DNA of 64,000 nucleotides from Mesorhizobium norvegicum (GCF_004919685.1 NZ_SMYZ01000038.1:1-64000); one strand, 5' to 3'. Counted from the first letter of the stretch, positions 9,017-18,634 are shown. A program made the numbers and translations. Notes: generated by a model not told the origin, from the letters alone.

Positions 9017-9850
9017 TTGAATTCGATGTACCGCGAGAGGAGATCCGGCGACGCGCTCCCCCTGGCGCGCGGGCCGCTTGTCGCCGTGGAGAATATCCAG
9101 AAGAGCTTTGGCGGACTGAAGGCGATCAACGGCGCTTCATTCAACATCGACAAAGGTTCGATCACTGGCCTCATCGGCCCGAATGGCGCCGGCAAGACCA
9201 CGATGTTCAACACGATCGCCGGTCTTTATCGCCCCCAGTCCGGACGAATCCTGCTGGAAGGTGAAGATGTCTCGGGCCTTCCGCCGCACGTCCTCTTCGC
9301 GAAGGGCGTGGTGCGCACATTCCAGATCGCGCATGAATTCCCGACATTGACCGTGCTCGAAAACTTCATGGTCGTTCCGGGCCAGCAGTCGGGCGAGCGG
9401 ATCATCGACACATGGCTGGGGCGTCACCTCATCCGCGCGCAGGAAGCTGCGCTCCGTGACCGCGCGATGGAAGTGATCGAGTTCCTGAATCTCACGCATC
9501 TTCGCGACGAACCGGCCGGCAATCTGTCCGGCGGGCAAAAGAAGCTGGTCGAGCTTGGAAGAACCATGATGACCGAGGCACGGCTGGTCCTGCTGGATGA
9601 GGTGGGCGCTGGCGTCAACCGTACCCTGCTCGGCTCGATCGAGGACGCGATACGCCGGCTCAACGAGGAGCGCGGCTACACATTCTGCATGATCGAGCAC
9701 GACATGGGCTTCATTTCGCGCCTCTGCGACCGGGTTGTTGTCATGGCGGAGGGACGCGTGTTGACGCAAGGCACGGCGCAGCACGTGATGGACGATCCTA
9801 GGGTGATCGAATCCTATCTAGGCGCCTCCGTATCGAGGCCGGCCGCATGA
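9017..9850 (+). CDS. livG: Branched-chain amino-acid-type ABC transporter ATP-binding protein LivG
   Basis: First cytoplasmic ATPase of a HAAT-type importer, 277 residues. Walker A is IGPNGAGKTTMF, the signature is NLSGGQKKLVELGR, and Walker B is LVLLDEVGAGV; Val stands where most ABC proteins have Pro, a substitution tolerated in this subfamily. The extended LivG-type insertion before the signature is present. The likely start is TTG at 9017, with GAGGGAG about nine bases upstream; an ATG at 9026 is the alternative. The stop overlaps the next start by four bases (ATGA), so translation is probably coupled. Substrate could be branched-chain amino acids, amides or urea. Confidence 0.9.
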   Translation: MNSMYRERRSGDALPLARGPLVAVENIQKSFGGLKAINGASFNIDKGSITGLIGPNGAGKTTMFNTIAGLYRPQSGRILLEGEDVSGLPPHVLFAKGVVRTFQIAHEFPTLTVLENFMVVPGQQSGERIIDTWLGRHLIRAQEAALRDRAMEVIEFLNLTHLRDEPAGNLSGGQKKLVELGRTMMTEARLVLLDEVGAGVNRTLLGSIEDAIRRLNEERGYTFCMIEHDMGFISRLCDRVVVMAEGRVLTQGTAQHVMDDPRVIESYLGASVSRPAA

Positions 9851-10551
9851 GCTACCTGAATGGCAGCAAGATGTGCGGCGGCTACAATGGCGTGCAGATT
9901 CTCAACGGCTGCTCCATTTCGGTCGACCGCGGCCAGGTGGTCGTGATCGTCGGACCGAACGGCGCCGGCAAGTCCACCGCCATGAAAGCGCTGCTGGGGA
10001 TCGTGCCGCTGACCACCGGCGACGTTGCCCTCGACGGCAAATCCCTTGGCGGCATGGACCCGCAATCGCGGGTGAACAGAGGCATCGCCTTTGTCCCACA
10101 GACCGACAATATTTTCCCGACGATGACGGTGCTGGAGAACCTGAAAATGGGGGCCTATCTGCGCCGTGACGACATCGGCGCAAGCATCGAGGAGGTCTTC
10201 GAGACGTTCCCGATCCTCAGGACCAAGCGTGGCGATCTTGGCCGGACCCTTTCCGGCGGACAGCGGCAGCAACTGGCGGTGGGGCGCGCCCTGATGAGCC
10301 AACCTACGGTGCTCATGCTCGACGAACCGACCGCAGGCGTTTCGCCCAATGTCGCCGCGGATCTGCTGCGGCAGATCGTGGCGCTGAAAGAGCGCGGACT
10401 CGCAGTGCTCATGGTCGAACAGAATGCCCGCCAGGCGCTGGAGATCGCCGACGTCGGTTACGTGCTGGTGCTCGGCGAGAACCGGTTCACGGGCAGCGGC
10501 CAGGATCTCCTCGCAGATCACGAAGTCCGACGGAGTTTTCTCGGTGGATAA
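9847..10551 (+). CDS. livF: Branched-chain amino-acid-type ABC transporter ATP-binding protein LivF
   Basis: Second ATPase of the importer, 234 residues, the normal LivF length. Walker A is VGPNGAGKSTAM, the signature TLSGGQRQQLAVGRALM, Walker B VLMLDEPTAGV, and the H-loop VLMVEQNARQAL has the LivF-typical Glu-Gln in place of His. It starts inside the end of livG and itself overlaps the permease gene by eight bases. It pairs with LivG to drive the LivH/LivM channel. Confidence 0.92.
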   Translation: MSYLNGSKMCGGYNGVQILNGCSISVDRGQVVVIVGPNGAGKSTAMKALLGIVPLTTGDVALDGKSLGGMDPQSRVNRGIAFVPQTDNIFPTMTVLENLKMGAYLRRDDIGASIEEVFETFPILRTKRGDLGRTLSGGQRQQLAVGRALMSQPTVLMLDEPTAGVSPNVAADLLRQIVALKERGLAVLMVEQNARQALEIADVGYVLVLGENRFTGSGQDLLADHEVRRSFLGG

Positions 10552-11560
10552 TTTACTCAACGGACTCGTCCTGTTCCTGAATTTCGTCGTCGTGCCGGCA
10601 ACGTCCTATGGCGCGCAGCTCGCGCTCGGGGCGCTAGGCGTGAATCTCATCTTCGGCGTGCTGCGGTTCTCCAACTTCGCCCACGGCGACACGATGGCCT
10701 TCGGCACCATGCTGACCATCCTCGGAACATGGGCGTTGCAGAGCGCGGGGTTCTCCCTCGGCTTTCTGCCGACTGCGCTGGCTGCGCTGCCGCTCGGCAT
10801 TGCCGGCACGATCTTGTTCTGCCTTGCCGCCGACCGGCTGGTCTACGCGCACTACCGGCGGCAGAAGGCGGCTCCAGTCGTGTTCATGATGGCATCCATG
10901 GGCGTGATGTTCATCCTGAACGGCGTCGTCCGTATCGTCATCGGGCCCAATGAGCGGAATTTCGCGGATGGCGAACGGTTTCTAGTGACCGCGCAGCAGT
11001 TCAAGGATGCCACGGGGCTTCTTGAAGGCGTGACGATCAGGACTTCCCAGGCCCTGACGCTCGCCGTCGCGGTGCTGGCGGTTCTAGCCCTGTTTCTGTT
11101 CCTCCAGCGTACACGCACCGGCGCGGCCATGCGTGCGTTTTCCGACAACGAGACACTGGCGCTGCTGTGCGGCGTCAGCCCCAAGGTCGTGATCCGGACG
11201 ACCTGGATCATCGCCGCGACGCTGATGACGGTTGCTGGCGTGCTCTATGGCCTAGACAAGAGTTTCAGGCCGTTCACCTATTTCCAGATACTGCTGCCGA
11301 TCTTCGCGGCCGCGATTGTCGGCGGCTTCGGCAGGCCGGTCGGCGCGATCATCGGCGGGTTCATCGTCGCCTTTTCCGAGATTGCGCTCACCTATGCCTA
11401 TCGCAAGGTCGTGCTGTATTTCCTGCCTGGTTCGGACATGGGCGACAGTCTCCTGCAGCTCGTGCCAACAGACTACAAGTTCTCTATCTCCTTTGTCATT
11501 CTGGTCGTCATTCTCATTATTGCGCCGACTGGCATCCTGAAAGCCAAGTCGTCATCATGA
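10544..11560 (+). CDS. livH: Branched-chain amino-acid-type ABC transporter permease LivH
   Basis: Inner-membrane permease of about 338 residues with eight or so hydrophobic segments. NLIFGVLRFSNFAHGD is the LivH signature near the N-terminus, and GLDKSFRPFTYF plus AAIVGGFGRPVGAIIGG matches the coupling region. The best start is GTG at 10544, overlapping the end of livF, with CGGAG upstream; an earlier in-frame ATG at 10424 lies deep inside livF and is rejected. The stop overlaps the livM start (ATGA). It probably dimerises with LivM. Confidence 0.9.
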   Translation: MDNLLNGLVLFLNFVVVPATSYGAQLALGALGVNLIFGVLRFSNFAHGDTMAFGTMLTILGTWALQSAGFSLGFLPTALAALPLGIAGTILFCLAADRLVYAHYRRQKAAPVVFMMASMGVMFILNGVVRIVIGPNERNFADGERFLVTAQQFKDATGLLEGVTIRTSQALTLAVAVLAVLALFLFLQRTRTGAAMRAFSDNETLALLCGVSPKVVIRTTWIIAATLMTVAGVLYGLDKSFRPFTYFQILLPIFAAAIVGGFGRPVGAIIGGFIVAFSEIALTYAYRKVVLYFLPGSDMGDSLLQLVPTDYKFSISFVILVVILIIAPTGILKAKSSS

Positions 11561-12936
11561 AGCGCGCAGTCCAACTGTACGGCGTTTTGACCATCCTGTT
11601 TTTGCTGGTTGGCTTCTTCCAGTCATGGTCCGTGGCGCTGGCGACACTCAATCTGTGCCTGATCTCCGCCATCATGGCGCTTGGCGTCAATATCCAGTGG
11701 GGCTACGCCGGGCTATTCAACGCGGGCATTATGGGCTTCGCGGCGATTGGCGGCGTCGTCGCCTTGCTGGTCGGACACGCGCCGGTTTGGGGGGCGATAG
11801 AGCAGGGCGGCGCGGGCATCGCCCTGTCTTTTGTCGTGCTGGCAATCGGGGTTGTCGCCGCTGCGATATTGTTCCGATGCCTCAAAGGCGTCCTCAAATA
11901 CACTTTGCCGGCACCCATGCTTGTCGTCAGCTTCGTGCTCTTTCGACAATTCTTCGTGCCGGCGCGCCAGGCGATCGAGGCCTATGACCCCGCCGCCAGC
12001 GGATTCATGGGCGGCCTCGGCCTGCCGATCTTGTTCTCCTGGCCGCTGGCGGGTTTGGCTGGCGCCGGAGTTGCGTTCCTGATTGGTAAGGTGGCGCTCG
12101 GCCTGCGGTCGGACTACTTGGCCATCGCGACCCTCGGCATATCCGAGATCATCGTCGCCATGGTCAAGAACGAGAATTGGCTGACGCGTGGGGTGAAGAA
12201 CGCGACAGGCCTGCCGCAGCCAGTCCCCGACGGTCGCCTGCTGCAGCAGCAGACCTGGCTCATCGACCTGGTGACCTGGATGAACCGGTCCTATCTCGAG
12301 GCGCTTTCTGCCACGGAGCAAACCGCTGCACTGCGGCTCCTCGTGGCCGAAGCCTCGTCGATCATCGTCAAGCTTGCATTTGCCGGCCTGTTTGCCGCCG
12401 TGCTGGCGGGCTTGCTCGCTTTGTGCGTTTTTGCCCTGAAGTCTCCCTGGGGGCGCATGATCCGCGCCATCCGTGACAATGAGATCGCGGCAGGCGCGAT
12501 GGGCAAGGATGTGGCTTGGCGCCACCTGCAAATCCTGATGCTGGGATCGGCAGTCGTCGGCATCGCCGGCGCGATGCTTGTCACCCTTGATGGCCAATTG
12601 ACACCGGCCGCCTACATCCCGCTTCGCTACACCTTCCTCATCTGGGTCATGGTGATCGTCGGCGGTTCGGGCAGCAATGTCGGCTCGGTCTTCGGCGCCT
12701 TCCTCATCTGGTTCGTGTGGGTTCAATCGGAGCCCATCGGATACTGGCTCGTCAAAATGACGACCTTCTGGATGAACGACACCTCGCCAATCCGCACGCA
12801 CCTGTTGGAGCAGGCTCAATATTTCCGCGTGCTGATGATGGGCACAATCCTTCTGTTGGTGCTGCGCTTCCACCCGCAGGGCTTTCTACCGGAGCGGCCA
12901 CGCCGCAACCGTCAATCACGAAGCGTAGGGGAATGA
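11557..12936 (+). CDS. livM: Branched-chain amino-acid-type ABC transporter permease LivM
   Basis: Second permease, about 459 residues, longer than the 300-420 residues common for LivM. Many hydrophobic segments are visible; ALGVNIQWGYAGLFNAG is the LivM signature and SPWGRMIRAIRDNEIAAGAM the cytoplasmic coupling loop that contacts the ATPases. Extra length sits in the middle, where a soluble-looking stretch (residues about 200-270, including NRSYLEALSATEQTAALR) separates two membrane parts. The start overlaps the livH stop by four bases. The long central insert is the only odd feature. Confidence 0.9.
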   Translation: MKRAVQLYGVLTILFLLVGFFQSWSVALATLNLCLISAIMALGVNIQWGYAGLFNAGIMGFAAIGGVVALLVGHAPVWGAIEQGGAGIALSFVVLAIGVVAAAILFRCLKGVLKYTLPAPMLVVSFVLFRQFFVPARQAIEAYDPAASGFMGGLGLPILFSWPLAGLAGAGVAFLIGKVALGLRSDYLAIATLGISEIIVAMVKNENWLTRGVKNATGLPQPVPDGRLLQQQTWLIDLVTWMNRSYLEALSATEQTAALRLLVAEASSIIVKLAFAGLFAAVLAGLLALCVFALKSPWGRMIRAIRDNEIAAGAMGKDVAWRHLQILMLGSAVVGIAGAMLVTLDGQLTPAAYIPLRYTFLIWVMVIVGGSGSNVGSVFGAFLIWFVWVQSEPIGYWLVKMTTFWMNDTSPIRTHLLEQAQYFRVLMMGTILLLVLRFHPQGFLPERPRRNRQSRSVGE

Positions 12937-12940
12937 AAAA

Positions 12941-14131
12941 ATGAACAAGAAAGCTCTTTTACTCGCCGGCGCAATTGCATTTACTGGATCGGTTCCAGCC
13001 TCTGCCGAGGACATAAAAATGGGAGTGCTGCTCGGGTTTACCGGGCCTGCAGAATCCATTGCGCCGAACATGGCGCTCGCTGCGGAGTTGGCATTTAAGG
13101 AAGTTTCTGATTCCGGTCTTTTTCTGAGCGGATCGAAGATCGTTTCGGTGCGCGCCGATGACACCTGTGAGGACGCCGGCTCGGCAACTGCGGCAGCGGA
13201 ACGCCTCGTCAACAGCGAAAGGGTCGTGGGGATCATGGGGCCGACCTGCTCAGGCATCATGGTGGCCATCACCAAGAACGTGACTGGAACCATCGGCGTT
13301 CCGATGATTTCACCGTCCGCCACGTCTCCGGCGATCACCGACCTCGACGACGGCGACTACAGCTTCCGCGACGTACCCTCCGACGCGCGCCAGGGTGAAG
13401 TGCTGGCCGACCTGGTGTTGGAGCGGGGTATCAAGAACGTCGCCGTCAGCTATGTCAATGACGACTACGGCAAGGGCTTGAGCACTTCGTTTGAGGCCGC
13501 TTATGTCGCCAAAGGCGGAAAGGTATCGTTGAACGCCGCGCACGAGGATGGGCGTGGCGACTATTCAGCCGAGGTCGGCGCACTGGGCGCAAGCGGCGCG
13601 GAGGTGCTGGTCGTATTCGGTCGGTTCGATCAGGGCGGCGCCGCCATTATCCAGACGTCACTGGACACCGGTGCGTTCAAGACTTTCGTGCTGGCCGACG
13701 GCATGATCAGCCAGGTGTTGATCGACAAGATCGGCGCCGGACTGGAAGGGTCTTTCGGCACCCAGCCCGGCAGTTCGTCGGATGCTTCCAAGAAGTTCGT
13801 CGAGCTTGCCAAGGCGGCGGGCTTCGATGGCGACGGCGGCTTCCGGCCGGAATCCTATGATGCCGCCGCAATTCTTGCCCTTGCCACACAGGCTGCGGGC
13901 TCGCCCGACCGCAAGGCGGTCAAGGACAACATCCGCAAGGTCACGAACGCACCCGGCGAGAAAATCTATCCGGGCGACCTCGCCAAGGCCCTTCAGATCC
14001 TGAAAGACGGCGGCGATGTCAACTACGAAGGCGCAACCGGTGTCGAGTTCGACGACAAGGGCGATATACCAGGCGCCTACCGCGTGGAGGAGGTCAAGAA
14101 CGGCAAATTTGAAGTTCTCGGCGTCCGCTAG
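12941..14131 (+). CDS. Branched-chain amino-acid-type ABC transporter substrate-binding protein
   Basis: Periplasmic type I binding protein of 396 residues. A signal peptide is clear: MNKKALLLAGAIAFTGSVP followed by ASA and cleavage before EDIKMGVLLGFTGP. The LivJ/LivK fold is shown by AERLVNSERVVGIMGPTCSG, YVNDDYGKGLSTSFEAA and the C-terminal GATGVEFDDKGDIPGAYRV. It follows livM by four bases, so all five transporter parts form one transcript ending at the hairpin at 14155-14181. The ligand is not predictable; nearby FAD amine oxidases and deacylase suggest an amino acid derivative. Confidence 0.92.
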   Translation: MNKKALLLAGAIAFTGSVPASAEDIKMGVLLGFTGPAESIAPNMALAAELAFKEVSDSGLFLSGSKIVSVRADDTCEDAGSATAAAERLVNSERVVGIMGPTCSGIMVAITKNVTGTIGVPMISPSATSPAITDLDDGDYSFRDVPSDARQGEVLADLVLERGIKNVAVSYVNDDYGKGLSTSFEAAYVAKGGKVSLNAAHEDGRGDYSAEVGALGASGAEVLVVFGRFDQGGAAIIQTSLDTGAFKTFVLADGMISQVLIDKIGAGLEGSFGTQPGSSSDASKKFVELAKAAGFDGDGGFRPESYDAAAILALATQAAGSPDRKAVKDNIRKVTNAPGEKIYPGDLAKALQILKDGGDVNYEGATGVEFDDKGDIPGAYRVEEVKNGKFEVLGVR

Positions 14132-14154
14132 GTCGAAACCAGGGTCAGCGACAG

Positions 14155-14181
14155 GGAGGATGCCGGCCCCCGGCATCCTCC
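14155..14181 (+). terminator. Strong hairpin terminator after the ABC transporter operon
   Basis: A perfect 11-bp inverted repeat (GGAGGATGCCG and CGGCATCCTCC) with a five-base loop lies 24 bases after the binding-protein stop. There is only a short T run after it (TT), so it may be a partial Rho-independent terminator or a 3' protecting stem. Confidence 0.75.
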
Positions 14182-14330
14182 TTCCCATCGGGCAAGACTT
14201 GCGGGATGGCCGCGGTCAACCCTCACAGCGACTCAGTGCCGGGTTCGAACCGTTCAGATGAAATGCGGCGGGACGGTTCTAACGGCGGTCTTGTCTGGAA
14301 TAGCTACGTAAATCGAAGGCAGAACACACG

Positions 14331-15425
14331 ATGCGAATAGCAGTTGCAGGTGCAGGAATCGTAGGCTTATCGACAGCTTGGGCGCTTCGGAGCCGGGGTC
14401 ACGATGTGACCGTCTTCGAGCGCGGACCCATTCCAAACCCCATGGCGTCGTCCTATGACGAGCAGCGGTATTATCGCTTCGCCTATGGAAAAATGGGCGG
14501 ATATTCCAAGCTCTCCCTTGGCGTGACCAAGGCGTGGGATGTCTTGTGGAATGTCCTGCAAGAGTCGCTCTACATCGAGACAGGGGTCCTCTATGTGGCG
14601 GATGCTGGCAATGAGGATTTAGCGCTTTCGGTAGCGTTCGCCCGTGACAATGGGTTGGCGTATAACGAGATCGACTCAGTCGATTTCGTAAGACGCTTTC
14701 CGCATCTTCGGCTTCGGCTAACCGACCACGCCGTGCTCTTTCCGCAATCGGGCATCCTGCTCGCCGAACGGATACTGGTCTCGCTGGCCCGCTGGCTATC
14801 TGCGAAGGGCGTAGCATTGCGACCTTACGCTAAGGTCGAGGAAGTCGACCACGACGACGGCCGCATTCGTGTCCTCGGCGCCTGGCAACAGTTCGATCAG
14901 GTCATTGTCGCGGCGGGCTCATGGACGGGCGAACTGGTTCCGAATGGCGACGAACTCCAGCCGTCCCGGCAGATCATGCTCTATGCCGAGCCGCCGGATC
15001 GTTTGGCGGCGGAATGGGCGAGTTCGCCTGCATTCTCGGATTGGACCGTCGAGGACAATTTCTACGTCACGCCACCGCTTCGCGGCACACGCATGAAAAT
15101 GACATTCGATCTACCGTTCGAAGGCGACGCGGACATGACCCGCGAAGCGAGCCCTGCCGAAATAGCGATCGTCACCGCTATCGCGCGCGATGCGCTTTAC
15201 AGCTTCGATGAATATGGGATCGTTGGCGGGAGAGCTTGCTATTACACGAACACGGCCGACCGCAGCTTCTTCGTGCGCGGCCATAGACGATCCTGGGTCG
15301 TCTCCACCTGTTCGGGCCACGGGTTCAAGTTTGGCGCGATGACCGGAATGGCGGTTGCGGACGCGGTCGAAGGGAAGGTTACTGCGTCTGAGCTTCGAAA
15401 CAAGCTGGAAGGCAGGACCCCCTGA
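14331..15425 (+). CDS. FAD-dependent oxidoreductase (DAO superfamily, sarcosine-oxidase-like)
   Basis: A flavoprotein of 364 residues, near the length of monomeric sarcosine oxidase and N-methyltryptophan oxidase. RIAVAGAGIVGLSTAWALRS is the GxGxxG ADP-binding motif directly at the N-terminus and VTVFERG ends the second strand with the expected Glu. SSYDEQRYYRFAYG matches the Arg/Tyr segment near the flavin in this family, and STCSGHGFKFGAMTG is the conserved C-terminal flavin-binding part; many homologues attach FAD to a Cys in this stretch. It probably oxidises a secondary amine or imino acid brought in by the importer upstream. Confidence 0.85.
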   Translation: MRIAVAGAGIVGLSTAWALRSRGHDVTVFERGPIPNPMASSYDEQRYYRFAYGKMGGYSKLSLGVTKAWDVLWNVLQESLYIETGVLYVADAGNEDLALSVAFARDNGLAYNEIDSVDFVRRFPHLRLRLTDHAVLFPQSGILLAERILVSLARWLSAKGVALRPYAKVEEVDHDDGRIRVLGAWQQFDQVIVAAGSWTGELVPNGDELQPSRQIMLYAEPPDRLAAEWASSPAFSDWTVEDNFYVTPPLRGTRMKMTFDLPFEGDADMTREASPAEIAIVTAIARDALYSFDEYGIVGGRACYYTNTADRSFFVRGHRRSWVVSTCSGHGFKFGAMTGMAVADAVEGKVTASELRNKLEGRTP

Positions 15426-15511
15426 AAGAGTCTGAACCGGGCGGGCGGAGCGCTTCGGCCTTCGGCCGACTGGGCCCGTTTGCCATTCCCACTGCTCAAG
15501 GAGAAAAAAGA

Positions 15512-15895
15512 ATGACGGACTTAGGTCAAAGCTTCGCCGGCGTCGCCAAGGTACTGGGCCGGTACTTCGACGGCCTCTACAACTGCGACACATCCTTGCT
15601 TGGCGAGGTGTTTCATCCAGGCGCCCAGCTTGCGACCGTGAATGAGGGGAATCTCGTAACGGTGGATATCCCGACGTGGCTGGATGCCATTGCCAAGCGG
15701 GAGTCACCCGCCAGCCGGAAGGAGGCGCGGGTCGACCGGATCGTCTCGATCGAATTCGGTAGCGTGAACACCGCCTCAGCCACGGCGCAATGCGCCATCG
15801 GTCCCAAACTGTTTACGGATTTCCTCTCTCTCGTACGAATCGGTGACGACTGGCGGATCATCGCGAAGGTCTATCAGTTCGAACCGATCCGCTAG
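15512..15895 (+). CDS. NTF2-like / putative lumazine-binding family protein
   Basis: A 127-residue protein with the cone-shaped alpha+beta NTF2-like fold: an N-terminal helix pair (VLGRYFDGLYNCDTSLLGEV), then FHPGAQLATV and the last strands DFLSLVRIGDDWRIIAKVY. Related proteins bind small molecules or act as isomerases and are common beside catabolic enzymes. A GGAGAAAA ribosome site precedes the ATG. It follows the sarcosine-oxidase-like gene on the same strand by 86 bases and may act on its product. Function unknown. Confidence 0.7.
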   Translation: MTDLGQSFAGVAKVLGRYFDGLYNCDTSLLGEVFHPGAQLATVNEGNLVTVDIPTWLDAIAKRESPASRKEARVDRIVSIEFGSVNTASATAQCAIGPKLFTDFLSLVRIGDDWRIIAKVYQFEPIR

Positions 15896-16274
15896 AGCAG
15901 AGAAGACGAGCGCGCAAAGCCGAAGTCGCCAACTCACACTTCTTCCGCCGCGATATCTATCGCGGCCGAAGCGCCGGCTGGCCCCAGCGTTCATTTCGAA
16001 AGGGTGCCAGTGTCGTTGCCTTCGGATGATCGAGACTTCACCGAGTCTTTCTGCATCGCTAGGCGATGCTTGGAAATTTCACATACGTCGGTTTTTTGAG
16101 ACACGGCGTACCGATTGGCGGTCACTTCTGGCGCAATCGTACGACAGGCCTTGAATACAATATCGGTTTATGTCGGCAGCGATCAAGGGACATGAAGTTA
16201 CGGCAACGCGGGTTAATAGAAATCGGGGAACAGACGAAGTCTGTTAGATCCCTATTTTTGGGAGGTCATTTGGC
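15896..16274 (+). promoter_or_regulatory. Intergenic region with a 7-bp inverted repeat before the MFS gene
   Basis: No gene is supported in these 379 bases. At 16229-16245 AACAGAC and GTCTGTT form a perfect inverted repeat spaced by GAA, 30 bases before the MFS start, a fair operator candidate for a dimeric regulator. GGAGGT at 16261-16266 is a strong ribosome site for the gene that follows. Confidence 0.45.
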
Positions 16275-17586
16275 ATGTCAAGCAGTGTGGGAACGAGCGA
16301 TAGTGCGGGTATCCGTCGGCGATCCGGAAGACAACCTCTTGCGATTACATCGGCCGTAGTTGGCACAACGCTCGAATGGTTTGACTACTCGGTTTACGCT
16401 GCGGTCGCCGCCTGGATTGCTACCGAATTTTTCCCATCCGAGAACTCGCACATCTCCCTGCTCAGCGCGCTAGCGGTATTCGGGGTTGGCTTTTTCTTTC
16501 GTCCCCTAGGCGCGCTCCTTTTTCGGACATATGGGCGATCGAAAGGGCCGCAAACACGCCCTGGCTGCGACCATCATACTCATGGGAGCATCTTCGCTGT
16601 TGATTGCGATCGCTCCAAACTACACGTCGGTAGGCCTTCTAGCTCCAGTGCTTTTGGTGGTCGCTAGATGTGCCCAGGGGTTTTCTGCCGGAGGTGAATT
16701 CGCCGGTGGCGCTGCTTTCCTTATCGAGGGGGCGCCCGACAAGCGACGAGGCACGTACGGGGCCATCCACTACATGGCGATTATCCTCGGCAATCTGCTT
16801 GGAGCTGCAATCGTCGCAAGTCTCATTGCTGTTCTCAGCGGCGACCAGATGAAGCTTTGGGGTTGGCGGATCCCCTTCCTAATAGGAGCCTGTGCCGCGC
16901 TGGTTGGCCTGTTCCTTCGCGTTCGAAGCACCGACACCCCGATCATGCAACAGGCAATCATGGCGGGAGAGATTCCTGACAGCCCAATCTCCGAAACCTT
17001 TCGCGACATGTGGAGGCTTGTCTTACGTGGTGTGGGATTGGTGTGCGGTCTTACGATCGTCACGTATGCCTACGTCAACATGCAATCTTATATCCCCGCG
17101 GTAACAGGCTTGTCCGCTGGCACCGCGCAATGGCTTTATTCACTCTCGCTTGCGGTCCAGATCCCGCTGATCGGTTTTTTTGGCTTCCTGTCTGATAAAG
17201 TGGGGCGCAAGCCGCTGATGCTGGCCGGGGCGGTTTTGCTGACTGTCTGCCCAATCCCGGTTTTTGCGCTGGTCGCCACGGGATCGACACCATTGATTCT
17301 GCTGGCGCTGATTATCGTGTCCGTATCGATTGCGGTCTATGCCGGGCCCTTCACCGCCGCCATCACCGAGCTCATGCCTCGGCGAACGCGCTACACGGCG
17401 TTGTCGGTCAGTTACGGTCTGGCGGCTGCGCTCTTCGGCGGTACCGCAGGCTACGTTGTCACCTGGCTGCGCTTCTACACAGCATCGCCCAACGCTCCAG
17501 CGATCTATGCGGCCATCGCGGCAGCCGTTACTCTGATCACGGTGATTTCGACACCGGAAACGGTTCACCGCGATATCTCAAAGTAG
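16275..17586 (+). pseudogene. MFS transporter, metabolite:H+ symporter (MHS) type, frameshifted
   Basis: Two frames together make one MHS-family permease of about 437 residues. The first part runs from 16275 (TLEWFDYSVYAAVAAW, a family hallmark) to GVGFFFRPLGALLF. The second continues with GDRKGRKHALAATIILMG, the loop 2-3 motif, and carries on through the remaining membrane segments (QGFSAGGEFAGG) to 17586. The break lies in a run of five T at 16519-16523; four T would restore one frame. Related proteins take up betaines, proline, dicarboxylates or aromatic acids. The second frame has its own ATG at 16531, but this would lack the first two or three membrane helices. Either a real mutation or a homopolymer read error. 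Confidence 0.85.
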
Positions 17587-17626
17587 TAAGATCCGATATT
17601 TCCTAAGACAGTATAAGGGCATCAGT

Positions 17627-18634
17627 ATGCAGTCGAATTCTCGAATATGGACCCGGCTCGACTTCGAGCGGCAGGGAAAGCATTTTGGCCACTTTCACCT
17701 GCCGCATTCGGTCCATCGTTCGGCATACGGCACCATCGCAATTCCCGTCTGCATAATCGCGAACGGAAGGGGACCGACCATTCTCCTGACCGGCGGAGTG
17801 CACGGAGACGAGTACGAAGGGCAGATAGCGCTCGGCCGGCTGAGCCGTGAAATCGACCCGGCAACCATTCACGGTCGCCTCATTATCATTCCCAGCACCA
17901 ACCTGCCCGCGGCACTCGCCAGCACAAGAACATCACCCCTGGACGGGCAGAACCTCAACCGGGTGTTTCCCGGCGATCCGGATGGAACACCTTCAGAGCA
18001 GATTGCCTATTTTATAGAGACCGTGCTCGCTCCGATTTCAGACACTTGGTTCGACTTTCATTCAGGGGGTACGTCCTTAAATTATCTACCTCTTATCGCG
18101 ACACACGAGTTTCAGGACGAAGAGATCAATCGCAAGGCGGGTTTTATCCTAGACGCATTTGGTGCCCCGCTCGCGTTGGTCTGGAAGTTTTTCGACGAGC
18201 CTCGAATGGGCAAGAGTTGCGCAGAGCGTAACGGCATCGTCTATATATCGAGCGAATTCGGAGGTGGTGGATCGGTCAACCAAGATGGTCTGAGGATCTG
18301 TTATGAGGGCACCTTACGGGCCTTGGCTGCCCTCCAAGTTATCGATGCGGACGTGATTCCCGTATCCAAACCCGATCTAACAAAGAAGCTCATCGTTCGG
18401 GACCGTGACGACAACTTGTATGCTACCGCATCAGGCGTTTTTGCGCCCTCTGTCTCGCTTGGCGCCGAGGTGAGATCGGGTCAATCCATTGGTGAGGTTC
18501 TCAGCCTCGATGACCATTCAATTCCGCCTTCGCCCCAATACGCCATCAACGACGGGATCGTTGTGTGCTTACGTCACCCTGCTCTCGTTGAGCGCGGAGA
18601 TTGCATCATCCAGATGGCTGGTCGAGCGGTATGA
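17627..18634 (+). CDS. Succinylglutamate desuccinylase/aspartoacylase family N-deacylase (DoeB-like)
   Basis: A zinc carboxypeptidase-like (M14 superfamily) hydrolase of 335 residues. The zinc site starts with GGVHGDEYEGQ (His and Glu) and is completed by WFDFHSGG (His); GQNLNRVFPGDPDG carries the substrate-binding Asn-Arg pair. The C-terminal beta-barrel domain characteristic of the AstE/AspA group is present (VSLGAEVRSGQSIGEV). Its length and motifs resemble N-acetyl-diaminobutyrate deacetylase of ectoine degradation, but the other ectoine genes are not seen. It follows the MFS gene by 40 bases, so the pair may import and deacylate the same compound. Confidence 0.75.
   Translation: MQSNSRIWTRLDFERQGKHFGHFHLPHSVHRSAYGTIAIPVCIIANGRGPTILLTGGVHGDEYEGQIALGRLSREIDPATIHGRLIIIPSTNLPAALASTRTSPLDGQNLNRVFPGDPDGTPSEQIAYFIETVLAPISDTWFDFHSGGTSLNYLPLIATHEFQDEEINRKAGFILDAFGAPLALVWKFFDEPRMGKSCAERNGIVYISSEFGGGGSVNQDGLRICYEGTLRALAALQVIDADVIPVSKPDLTKKLIVRDRDDNLYATASGVFAPSVSLGAEVRSGQSIGEVLSLDDHSIPPSPQYAINDGIVVCLRHPALVERGDCIIQMAGRAV

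Noticed and set aside
9599..9612. Missing Pro in the Walker B motif of LivG (LLDEVGAG)
   Set aside because: Val at this place occurs in LivG-type ATPases and the catalytic Asp and Glu are present, so it is not a defect.
11713..12873. 386-residue open frame on the minus strand
   Set aside because: Antisense to livM, very rich in His, Arg and Gln, no family-like sequence.
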